Source of the DNA: Quillaja saponaria
Taxonomy: Eukaryota > Streptophyta > Magnoliopsida > Fabales > Quillajaceae
Reading direction: 5' to 3'
NCBI GenBank assembly: GCA_029379385.1
Contig: CM055617.1
Coordinates: forward strand, 186,001 to 250,000
Length of the DNA stretch: 64,000 nucleotides
Shown: piece after piece, positions 1 to 10,600 of the stretch
Numbering within the stretch: position 1 is the stretch's first letter
Layout of the letters: the number at the start of each line of letters is the position of its first letter
Notes under the pieces: generated by a model
Database searches by the model: none
The model's input: only the letters and a program-made list of their open reading frames with translations
Told to the model about the DNA's origin: nothing
Made by a program: the position numbers and the translations under genes

Positions 1-30
1 CCGTCTAGTTTCAGATTGATGTTTGTTTAG

Positions 31-351
31 GAGCAGGCCAACTCTCTCAATGATAAAGTGTTGATGCAGTTACCTTTTGCATTTGATGCTTCCTAATGTA
101 TAAAGCTTAATCCAAGTTGGCCAAGTTCCTAAAACATGAGGCTAATTTTACCCAGTATAGATGTTGACACTTTATCTGGTGTTTTGGTTTGACATTTTCA
201 GGTGTTCATGCTGAGGAGGGCTTCAGATGAACCTAGAGGGCACCCAGCTGCAATTATGGCAGAGGTCTTGCTTGATGCTGAGTGCAAAGGCATCATCAAT
301 GCATCTCAGAAGAAAGTTCTTCTCCAGGAGATGGCCCTCCATCTATCTTAA
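31..351 (+). CDS. 3' end of an unrecognised plant gene (last one or two exons)
   Basis: The clear last coding exon is 202-351. It follows a good acceptor (ttttgacattttcag) and reads 49 residues beginning VFMLRRASDEPRGHP and ending LLQEMALHLS before TAA. A candidate preceding exon at 31-57, after gtttgtttag, reads EQANSLNDK. It would join in phase 0 through a weak GTGTTG donor, giving NDK|VFML; this join is tentative. The tail is predicted to be helical and partly acidic. I do not recognise the family and assign no function. The rest of the gene lies left of the window. The 3' UTR probably extends to about 600. Confidence 0.55.
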
Positions 352-1859
352 TATTGGTCCTCCCGCCTGCTATTTCAGTTTACATATTTGCCTTGTACAC
401 CACCACGCATTTCCCCCTTCCCTCCCCTTCTGTTAAGGGCTCAGATATTTGCCCATAGGCCCTCATACACATTCGTTTTCCCTCATGTTCTTGTTATAGG
501 AGCAATTTGTTGTAATTTAGAGTTGCAGAGGTTGAGAGTGACGTAGAGATTTCACTTAGCGGCTGGCATAGGAGCTACTGTAAAAATAGAGAATGCGAGG
601 GAAGAAAAATAATCCCAGATTAAACCTTCAAGTTTTGATCCTTAAGAACATCATATAATCTGCCATACTGGCTGCTATAAATATGAAATGATTGACAAAA
701 TTGGTTGCCAATATTATGACATGTAGTTAGACATGGTAAACTTTGTTCTCATGCATTGATTTTCTTTTTCTTTTCTTTTATATTTTGGTACAAATTGATT
801 TTCTATTTCAATTACTGACAAATAAAAGAGAAGACACAATCGATAAAAGTAAATATCTAACTAGATATGATAGTTGAAAATGTGATGACTAATGAATTCC
901 TTATACCAACAAGAAAAAAAATTTGAAACTGGCTACTAGCTAAAGGTGGGCATTTCCATGACATACTATGTGTCTGTGTAGAGAGTAGAAACTAGAGAGA
1001 GAGAAGGCAGCAACATGAAGATGACAAAAACGTATAGGAAGGAAAACAGAGAGGCAGGGTTTTTGTATGAGGCACCGTTTTGAATGTTAGACAACGAGTA
1101 GAACTAGCAGTAAATAATAAAAATGGAGATGGGATTGACAAGATGGAATGGCATTATTTATATACATATACCAACGTAGGTGAAGACCCATCACTTCCTC
1201 AACTTCTCTCTATGAGAATGTTCCTTTAGGGAGAATTTTATACACATAAATATTTAGACTCCAGATTACCAATGGATTTAAAAATACTTTGCTTATGTGA
1301 TGAGAAAATTATTGTGAAATAGGTCATGAGAACAAAATTTTAGAAAAACAATAAGCACGTGCACTATTATTATTATTGTTGTTAACAATGCATGCATGAT
1401 TTCAAATAAGATGATAATTTATTTATGAATTATATCACTAAAAACTTTAATTTCATTTTAGAAAATAAATAATTTTTTGACATGGTATCTGAATTTTATA
1501 ACTAAATATAATTTTGGATTATATATTTTAATAAAAATTCAGTATAAGATAAAAAAGGAGAGTTTGTGCACTTTACAATTGGCACCATTAATTTTTTTTT
1601 TCTACGAGTCTTCCTACATGCTCTCAATATGAGATTAATTTTGTTAGAGATTAGTAATTATTCTTCATCACAATTTTTTTTTACAAGCTTAAATTTTTGA
1701 CATTATAAATATTTTGAATTGTTGAGTTTAAACGTACTAAATCAACCCTTAGTCATAAAAATTATGTTTTACCATTTTCATTTTCAAAACCAGGTTAGGA
1801 AGAAATAAAAGAATAAAATGTTGATTAGTTGATAATAAAAAGGTCTATAGGATACTTAA

Positions 1860-2010
1860 CTAATAAATATATAAATTTTATATTATTAATTAAACATAAT
1901 TTTAATAATGTATAATAAATAATTTTTTACTTTTAAAATATTTTAAATTCTAAAATTTATATTTATTATACCTTATTAAATATTTTTTAACACTAACTTA
2001 AAAATTCTTA
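1860..2010. repeat. Dispersed AT-rich repeat, copy 1
   Basis: The segment contains ataaataatttttta, then ttttaaaatatttta, then atttattataccttatta. The same order of motifs, with scattered mismatches, recurs in the same orientation at about 15024-15110 and inverted at about 21112-21190. This suggests old copies of a non-coding mobile element. No terminal repeats or coding capacity can be defined here. Confidence 0.4.
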
Positions 2011-2099
2011 ATAAAAAATACGAAGTGTTGGAAACTGTCAACAGAAAAAGTTAGTCGTTTCCCTTCTTTAAGACAAACTTTGTTATGAATCAATACCCC

Positions 2100-2157
2100 A
2101 AGCTCTCTGTCTCTCTGTCTCTCTGTCTCTCTCCCTCTCCCTCTCCCTCTCTCCCCT
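2100..2157. repeat. CT-rich microsatellite
   Basis: Imperfect run of CTCTGT and CTCTCC units, a pyrimidine-rich low-complexity tract. No function can be assigned. Confidence 0.8.
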
Positions 2158-3235
2158 TCTTTTCCATTTCATTTCCCAAGAAACGTCAGTCAGTCGTCAT
2201 TTAATAAGTCTCTTTCTCCAATATAATTCTGATGTTGGCTTTTCAAAAGTTCCATTGTTGAAGAAAAAATAAAATAAAATGAGAGAGTTGTATCCTCCTG
2301 CTATTGCTGATGGGAGCTTTTCCAAAGATAGTTTCTGAGTTTTCAACAACTTTTAAAGCCTTATTAATACATTTACACTAACACACATACATAGAAAGAC
2401 AACTAGTATGTACTATTTCTCTCTTTCCCAGGTTTTCATTTACATATTATATATATATAATTAGCATCATCTCATCAGCTATACATCCATTACATAATAA
2501 TACATAGACTGCAGGTATATCTACCCATCTGGTCTGGGTCATCATGATCATCATCATAATGGAAGCTGATCACACTTTCTATTTTTCCCTGTGAATGAAG
2601 ATCAATGACATTATGATTTATGACAGAGAGGAATCCATGCATCCATTCCTATAATTTCTTCTCTATTTCTTGTTAATTGTTAATCTCTCTTAACAGAGGA
2701 GCGATCACAAAGCAAACAGTCTCATTTACTTTGTCTTTGCTCGTTCTTCTCTATTTTTCCACTCTTTTTTTGGGAACTGAATGCTAAGAGCATTTTCATC
2801 ACTACACAACAAAGCCATTCATGCATACAATAAATTCAATAGTAACGTTTCAACATGTATAAAGCTGATCAACATCATCTCTAACTTTAGACAAAAGAAA
2901 GTTATGGCTAGCTAGTTTTAATTATTAGTAACCATTAATGTAACTGAAAAATGAATGAATTAATGAGAGGAATCTAAAAACTCAAACTACTTTTTTCCAT
3001 TAATTTGACAAGATTGAAATTTACCTGTGGTTGTGTTGGTATAATCACAGATTGCTTATGAAACTGATACTCTGATTTAATTAAGTAGTACTATAACTTT
3101 CTAAAGCTTTTAATTAGTTTTCCTCCTTGAGATTTGTGAGGTTTAATCAGTAGTTTTTCACCCTAGTGTGAGAACTGAGGTAAAGTAAGTATTAGCTTTG
3201 AAAACCAAGCTATAGATATAGCTAGAAACAGAGAT

Positions 3236-3236
3236 T

Positions 3237-3283
<47 letters not shown>
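3236..3283. repeat. Compound (TA)n(GA)n microsatellite
   Basis: A TA dinucleotide run passes directly into a GA run, forming a compound simple repeat likely to vary in length between individuals. Confidence 0.85.
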
Positions 3284-4035
3284 TTAGATTATAAAGCAGC
3301 TAAGCCAAGACTTAAGAGTAGTACTGCAGGTGCAGGGCCAGGCAAGGAGGCAAGAATTTCACATCTAATAGATAAGATAGATGGATAGGCTTTTTGTTTT
3401 GCACAGTGGTACAAAGACATGCTTTCTTGTCCACGTGAAATGAACAATCAAGGGTGATTAGCAAAGCACCCTTGACCACTCAGTTAGCCTCAGATTAAGT
3501 AAATTAATTCATTAAAAACTAAGCTAGCCAGTGCAGGCATCAGCAGAGTGCATGTGTCTGTCTTCTGTGTATGTAGTACATGTCTGTGTGAGAGAGATCA
3601 GAGAAGTTTACATAAAATAAAAAATAAAAATGAAAGAGCTAGAAAAACAAAAGCCTAAGAAAGACTTCATCTTCATCATGTATCATGCATCTATGTTATT
3701 TACTCCAGCAAGCTGCAAGATTTGGAAGAAGAAAGCTGCAGAATACTCAACTTTCGTAGGGTAAAGTTAATAACAAGTACAATCATTTCTGTTTTTTCCT
3801 TTTGTGGGTTTTCATTTCTGATTTATAATTAGCAGCAATATTGAAAAACCAAAATATGAACAATCAAGATTATGTGTAGCCGTGTAGGAAACTCCAGATT
3901 AATTCTTAAAAAAAAGGAGATAAAGAAGAACAGAAAGACTTACATTCTAATAGTTATTAACCAACCCAGATCAGCAACAACCTCAGAAAAATGAAGGAGC
4001 TAGTTAGCAGCATTGCTTAGATTATCTGTAGCAAA

Positions 4036-4170
4036 TGTTGGCTGGGGGGAATGAAGCCTGGTCCGAGAATCATTTAGGCACATTACATATATACCATTGA
4101 TTCAAACTAGATATATATATTGTGTCCTGTCCTCCATGACCTCGAGCCAGACAACATTCCACTCAACCTT
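4036..4170 (-). ncRNA. MIR166: MIR166 precursor hairpin, transcript-downstream copy
   Basis: On the minus strand the 3' arm (4046-4066) is a full 21-nt match to the conserved miR166 that begins TCGGACCAGGCTTC and ends CCCC. The 5' arm (4140-4160) is the classic miR166* that begins GGAATGTTGTCTGGCTCG. The arms are separated by about 73 nt, normal for this family. Mature miR166 directs cleavage of mRNAs for class III HD-ZIP transcription factors in leaf polarity, meristem and vascular patterning. A second hairpin 232 bp away on the same strand indicates a polycistronic primary transcript. The lower stem has more mismatches than in the sister hairpin. The mature sequence and arm order match the family exactly, so the assignment is firm; expression is inferred. 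Confidence 0.95.
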
Positions 4171-4271
4171 AACCTTTACAAATTCTTCAAATACTCAATT
4201 TGAAACAAGCCCACCACCAGATTCACACCCACTTTGCTAGAGAGTACTCCATTTGCAGAGAAAAAAGAAAG

Positions 4272-4402
4272 CTTTGAGGGGAATGAAGCCTGGTCCGAAG
4301 CCTTAGTAATAATAGCCAAGTTCTAGTCCTCCTCAACTCATATATATATATATATATATGGCCTTATTTGAAAAGCCTCGAGCCAGCCAACATTCCCCTC
4401 AA
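4272..4402 (-). ncRNA. MIR166: MIR166 precursor hairpin, transcript-upstream copy
   Basis: The minus-strand 3' arm at 4278-4298 is identical over 21 nt to the mature miR166 of the neighbouring hairpin. The star arm at 4376-4396 begins GGAATGTTGGCTGGCTCG and differs from the other star by one base (T to G at position 10). The base of the stem pairs perfectly for 12 bp (TTGAGGGGAATG on the plus strand against CATTCCCCTCAA), so this fold looks the stronger of the two. The terminal loop contains a TA dinucleotide run at 4341-4360. Because transcription is on the minus strand, this hairpin comes first in the primary transcript. Tandem MIR166 pairs occur in other plants (for example MIR166c/d in Arabidopsis). 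Confidence 0.96.
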
Positions 4403-4501
4403 CGATATACAGAAGATGAACCCGAGTACCCCATAAGCCAGAACGTCCATTATTTTTTTCTTTGGCCTCCCATCCTTCACTTTGAAAACCCTAACACACA
4501 T
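4364..4501 (-). CDS. Candidate 45-codon leader ORF of pri-miR166 (possible miPEP)
   Basis: The first ATG after the inferred transcription start of the MIR166 transcript opens a 45-residue frame. It starts MCVRVFKVKDGRPKKK, continues with a hydrophobic stretch (VLAYGVLGFIFCISL) and ends GSRLFK. The last third runs through the star arm of the upstream hairpin, so its C-terminal residues are dictated by the miRNA* sequence. Small peptides from the first ORF of pri-miRNAs (miPEPs) are known in plants and can enhance their own miRNA. Whether this frame is translated is pure inference. It could equally be a chance ORF. Confidence 0.2.
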   Translation of the reverse strand: MCVRVFKVKDGRPKKKIMDVLAYGVLGFIFCISLRGMLAGSRLFK

Positions 4502-4589
4502 ATAGATTCTTATAGATAATAGTAATAATAGTAGTAAAGTGAGAGACAAAGAGAGATCAGAGTCAGAGATAAAAAGGAAGGAAAGGGTA

Positions 4590-4640
4590 TAAGTAATAGC
4601 AGATAGGCGATAGCAATATATATACAATATAATAGCAAGC
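4590..4640 (-). promoter_or_regulatory. Probable core promoter of the MIR166 transcript
   Basis: On the minus strand a TATATATA element (4617-4624) lies about 220 bp upstream of the first hairpin arm. A pyrimidine-rich leader of CT and TCTCTTTGTCTC type follows it. The spacing fits a start site near 4590. The assignment rests only on position and motif. Confidence 0.35.
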
Positions 4641-7100
4641 TAGCTAGCACTGATTCACTAATAGTAATTGGCATGGCCTTAAAACAGAGATATTCTTTCA
4701 TTAATTTATGCAAAATGGCATTTGATTTAATACTAACACAAACCCACCCACCACCACTAACACCAATCATCAAATTTCAATGCATTTTTTGGTTACCTGC
4801 TACCAGTAGTGGCATTCAAAATCAGTCAAACACACAGAAGAAGATAAAATTAGGGGGGGACTTGGGGAAACACTTGACACGAGACAAGTACGGCTGGACT
4901 TGAAATTAAATACTAAATACTAAATAGGATGGGATTCTTTAGTTTGCTTGGTTTCATGATTACCATATTATTTTTAGCTTTTCATACTCCTTACTTTCAA
5001 ACTCCCCTGTACTATTCCTTACCCACACGGGACACACTCGATCACTCTGTCTGTCTTCTCAATTTTTCCCTTTTTCGTTTTCCACATGAGCTTTTGGACT
5101 TTCTACTTCTTTTCTGGTACAAGAACAAGTAACCCTTGCACATCTTTGTATCTTTCTCAATTCTCTGACCTTGAACCTTATTTCTTATTATAAGAACTGA
5201 TTTCATGAAAAGACTCACTATTTCATGCAAATCCTATATCTTTTAAGTATTATAAAAAAAATTAAATTATTCTAAGAAAATTGCTTCTTTTAACAGATAT
5301 AAAGAGTTTTGTTTTGCTTTTCTCTCTCAGTTTTTTAGTGTTACTTAAAAGATGTTGTTGGAATTCCTAAGTGTTATTAACTTATTAGCATTGTAATTTG
5401 TAATAAGTTGTTAACTGTTTGGGTACAAAATAACAGTTGCCCTATCTATTCTATGGTTCTTATGTGGTATGGCTTTTACTTCTATCAATGTCTTCCGTAA
5501 ACCACGTCATTGTAAAGACTGCGATGAAGGAATTCAAAATCTCCGCCATTCACTTTTACAATCCAACGGCTATTATACAGTGACCCAAAAACCGGACATG
5601 TCGGTGTCAGCGGGAGCGTCGGATCGGGAACCGATGAAATAGCCCGATTAACGAGGAGAAGAAATTAAAATATTATAACAAATAAGACAATTAATAGCCG
5701 TGACGTGGACCCATCACAACAACAGAATACAAAAAATAATAATAATAATTTAATTTAATTAGGAGTCAAACCCTGAGCCATAAATCGACGGCTCAGGTTC
5801 TCCGCTCGTCGTACGCTGAAGAACATCCACGTGATCGCATTAAATGCTCGGGTGTAAGTAGGATTATGGGTCCCGCATTGGGGGGACAACAGCACGTGGA
5901 CGCCAGGCAGGATTTATAGGTGGGTGACGTGTGGGGCCATTATTTGGTGGCCAGATATAGTCGAGGAGGGACCACTGAATTACAATTATGTGCTAATCAT
6001 AATATTGACGAGAATGAATGAGATGACGATGAAGGTGCCCTTTCTACTTTTTCGGATCCTCCATCTGGGCTGGGGCTGACCCGCTTATATATTTATACTA
6101 ATTTCAAAAAAAAATTAATTTTTTTTTTTTTGCGTGTGTATATAAAAAAAAATATAAAGCTAAAAACAATACATAAACAACTTTATCCCTATATCTAGAT
6201 GAAAAGTGAATTTTTTTTTTTTTGGGTATATCTTAAAGAATTACAAGTTAAATTTTAGCTCAATATTTTTTTTTCCTTTTAATTTTCAGTCAATGAAACG
6301 ATAATTTAGTTATATTTATTTCACTGAGAAATTAATCCTCTTTAGATCCTTAGCCCTTATTTGATAATTCAAAATCTCAAGTCAACCGAATTTATCTCTT
6401 TCAATATTCTTTCTTTACTCGATTTACATGATCATTTCTCTCCAATCTTAAAACCCCCAAAAGATGAAACAAAAGAAAAAATAAGCCCAACTCTCCTTCC
6501 TAGATTCTGCTTGAGTTTAGATTATTAAGAGGAATTCCATCTCCTTCCTATTTATTATCTTTCAAAACTCAAATGAAGCTCTATTCTCATACAAACAGTA
6601 AGCTTAATAGATGACTATTTTCCACCAATAAACTTCTTAAAGTACACATTTATGATAGTATTTGGAAAGAAAATGCATCCATGTGAAACATGGAGGAATC
6701 CAAGAATGTTTTCAGCAGCTTTAAAGAATGCATTTCCAACATGACATTTCATATCAAGCATTAATGTTTTACCGATCAAGAATAGTTGCAAAAGGAAATA
6801 GTATCATTGACTAACTTCTTTCTGAAAGAAAATTAAGCTGTAATGATAGCAGTGCCAGAGGGAAAAGTTAACACTGCTAATCATTTCAACTTAATTTTGT
6901 CTATCTGATTTATCACCAGAATATAGCACTGAAATATTGACAGAGTATCACCACACAAAGAGAATCGCTTACCAACATCAATAGATCATAGGAAATATAG
7001 AAACAGTCCTAAGACATACTCCTTCTTGTTTAAACCAAACATCAGTAAGAGAATGATACTGGAATTTTAGTATTTTACCAGACAGGAAGAGAACACCTCT
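4641..7100. other. Intergenic DNA upstream of MIR166 and downstream of the RCC1-like gene
   Basis: No protein gene is supported. The short open frames at 4.7-5.2 kb lack codon bias, splice sites or recognisable domains. The interval is the putative upstream region of the MIR166 transcript. It holds a higher-GC block with ACGT-core motifs and an inverted repeat (5772-5797), followed by AT-rich sequence up to the 3' UTR of the RCC1-like gene. Confidence 0.5.
5701..5935. promoter_or_regulatory. Cluster of G-box / ACGT-core motifs
   Basis: Within 235 bp there are two perfect CACGTG G-boxes (5828-5833 and 5893-5898) and two TGACGTG-type cores (5701-5708 and 5925-5934). The surroundings are richer in G and C than the flanks. 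Such ACGT cores bind bZIP and bHLH factors, including the ABA-response and light factors. The block lies about 1.1 to 1.3 kb upstream of the inferred MIR166 start and downstream of the convergently oriented RCC1-like gene, so MIR166 is the more likely target. Function is inferred. Confidence 0.35.
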
Positions 7101-7683
7101 TCAATAATGACGACGGGAAGTGTAGGTAGTAGCCAGGAGATTGCTACTAGTTACCCTGGACTTCACTCACAGAGTCATAGAACAAGAAATAGTCTCACAC
7201 AGATTGCATCCCCAAAATAGATTCACTAAAACCATGTTCATACAATGTGCCAATTTTCAAGGATAACAGCATTTCCTCGAGAATCAGGGCATGATATAAG
7301 CACATTATCCCTCTTCCGTTACCCATAAAATAATGAAAATAAGTTATCTCCTTGATGAGATTCAAGTTTCAATCTTTGGTACTTTCCCATATAATGAACT
7401 GTTAATCTGAACAAAGACAATTATATTATTGAAGTTTATGATTGCTTATACATGTGTCTCGATCTCTTGGTAAACATTATACAACACATTAAATTACAAT
7501 GGTATCATTTAAGGTATGCTGCACTATTCAGGAATCTCCTGGAAGAGAGCGAAATATGTATTTCCCACTGATTTATGAGATATATGAAAAGTTGTATTTA
7601 TAATGAATAAATGAATGACCACAATACATCAAGCTGTAATGACATATATCCTGTAAGTTGCAACCAACTGCAGCAGCCAAATC

Positions 7684-10600
7684 TTATGTGTATCGAAGTA
7701 TAGCACCTGTATGATTGAACCCACATGAAACCTGAACTGCTTTGAGATTTTCTCCAACGCTAACCATTGTAGGCCTTATGTAGTCTACATCACTTCCATG
7801 GCCCTGATTGGAGAAGCAAATAATTTCACAGTTACAATAGATAGCATGGCACAACATACTGTTATATACTTCAAAAGTGGATTTTTGCACAATGTAGTTA
7901 ACAAAAATGTACCACGAGTAATTTACTAAATATGGATACTGGATAGAATTTCTACACATGCCAGATTCTAATATGCAGGACCCCTGATTAGATTGAGGTA
8001 TCAATAATATTCTAAAAAAGAATATGAATATCCTCAAAAAGGAATCTTCAGTTGAATCAAAATAATTCCTATTTGACTAAATAGATGCAACAATAGAAAA
8101 TATTAAGTAGAAGCACACACCAATTGTCCGCCAGAAGAATGTCCATCTTCAGAAAAAGTCCCGTGAGAACCTCCCCAACCCCATGTGAAAACTTTGCCTT
8201 CTGGATGTGAGTAATAAGTTCTAGTTACAAATTTTAGTGATAATAAAATAAAATTTTCAGTATCAATTCTGAAAGAGTGTAAATGACAATATAAAACATC
8301 CAAGTATGTATCTTACAGTTAACAAATAGGAATAAAAGTATTTTTCATCCGAAAACAGAACCGTACCTGAAATTGCTGCTGTATGCTTCCAGCCACAAGA
8401 TATCTGAAGCACAATCATCAAAGATATTAGAAAAAACATATTAGGATGCGAGAGTTAAAATTCAGTTAGGCTATGACTTCTTGAGTTCTCATATTTTTTG
8501 ACAACTCAGAATAGAACTAGACTACAAATTGTTGAAAAAGCTTATGCTATTAGGTGAGCCTAACAATATACATCGAACTAACACAATTACTGACCAAGTG
8601 TGGCTGCAGAATCACACATAATCCCAAAACAGAGAAAGAAAATTCCAAAATGGTTAGCAGGCACAGAATACCATTAACTAACCAAATCCTCACTGATTAG
8701 TAAACTCTAGCACTATGCTGATAATTTATTACCCACAAGCTCAACAATAAGAGAAAATGGAAATACTTCCAGCAATCAGCATACATGTGTTAGCTTGATA
8801 TATATTTTTGGACCCACTTACGTACAACTTAAACTCTTAGTTCAAAAATCAACCAAATTCAAGAAAACCACTGTCTTTGATAGTTTATTCTTTTCAGTAG
8901 ATGCAGGAGCTCATGGAATTGACATGAGGGGGGAAGGGAGGCTATATTTATGGAAGAAAAACTGCACAAAGTATGGTGTCTCGCCCCAGGACAGGGAAAG
9001 TAAGGTGCCACACAACATTAGCATGAGTGCATGTGTTTAGGGTAGATTGAATGAATAACATCACAAACCTGGCTAACTGAAGACATCAAGAAAGGACCTT
9101 GAACCTTTTCAGGTAGATGAACCACGTCTGAAGAACTGAAAACAATATACAGTTTTTAACCAATCAAAACATTAGCATCCCACAGAAACAACAAGCAGAC
9201 TTTCCCCATCCCGGCCCCACCCAAAAAATTGAGAAGATCCAAGCAAATAGTCTAAGATGAATTCTTTTAAGTGGAGGATACCCGATACCAAGGCAGCCAT
9301 TTTCATTTGAACCCCAAGTATAAAGTTCACCAGATCCTAAAAAAAAAAATTAAATAAAGAAATGAATACTTGGGACGAAACTTAAATTTTAAAGTCATAA
9401 TTCAGTAAATTAACAAAGTAACCCACAGTAAAAAAAACAAAAACAAAAAAACAAAACAAAACAAAAGAGTGTGGGATAGGTTTAATGACATATATCCGAG
9501 ATAATTCCACGAGACATCAATTATATTATCTCTGGTTTTATACACAACATGTATAGAACACACAAATTGAGAACTGCCTTTTCTCAATGCCTCCAAGTTT
9601 GGCATTAACAAGTAACAAGATCTAGTGTGTGCATGATATGATTTTGGGATTTTTTTTTTTTTATACCAAATCTCAGCTTAATAATTAATATTTGATCCTA
9701 AGTTCTAAAGATGATGATCTTTAGAAACGAACTCTCTATACTACCAACCAATTGAAACTCTCTATACTACCAACCAATTGAAATCAGGTAAATCATTTCT
9801 TTTTGTCACAATGTTGAACAAAGAACCTTGTCAACATAAGATTTGTATCACAACTCCCGATTCAAGGAAGGACCTTTATCTTTTTACTACAAGTGGCTTT
9901 TTAGCATATCAGTGTAATTAAGAATTCCACAATAAGCATCATTAGTCAGTCTCTAGGGCTCCCCTGTTCTATGCACCCATCATTCATGACATTTATCAGC
10001 ACGTGATTTTGAGAAATTTATCAATTACTTGTCAATACACATGTGTGATAGCCACCGCATGCAACTTCATCTGAGTATGGAAGTTCACTAATCATGGATG
10101 GTTTTGTTGCATTGTTCACCTTCACCAAACCCTGAATATTATTGTTGAAGAATAGCAATCATTAATGGAAGTAGTAACAGAAAATTATCCAAAGAGGCTA
10201 ACAAACTGAAATGTGATTTTAAAATGTGCTTCAACTCACCAATTTGCCAACTGCTCTTTCACCAAATATGAAAACAGAACCATTTTCTGCAATTCAAAAA
10301 TATCAGAAACAGAACATAAGAAATAGGAGAGTTAGTATCCAGTGAATGATAAGACACAGAAAATAAGAAAGATGGGGAAATCGAAAAGACTATTCAACTA
10401 AGTACCATCAATGCAAGCTGAATGTAGCAATCCAGCAGCAACACTTTTAACCTATGTACAAAAATGATTGCAAAAACATCACAGTTAACATAGTTGATAA
10501 CATACTCGAAGGTATATCATCTTAAATGCAGGTAACAACAATCAGGAACTGAAAATTCAACAACACACCTTAATTCCTTCAAGATCCTTTATGAGTCTAG

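Larger units (their letters stand above)
352..4000. other. 3' UTR then gene-poor intergenic DNA
   Basis: Beyond the 3' UTR of the first gene I see no supported protein gene. The stretch holds AT-rich sequence, one copy of a dispersed AT-rich repeat, two microsatellites and a short inverted repeat at 3448-3475. Its right part may belong to the 3' region of the minus-strand MIR166 primary transcript, whose end cannot be placed from sequence. Confidence 0.5.

Noticed and set aside
4510..5230. Several 60 to 90-codon frames near the MIR166 promoter
   Set aside because: They are low-complexity or rich in Leu/Phe/Ser, overlap each other on both strands and have no domain. Only the first-ATG frame of the miRNA transcript was kept, as a weak candidate.
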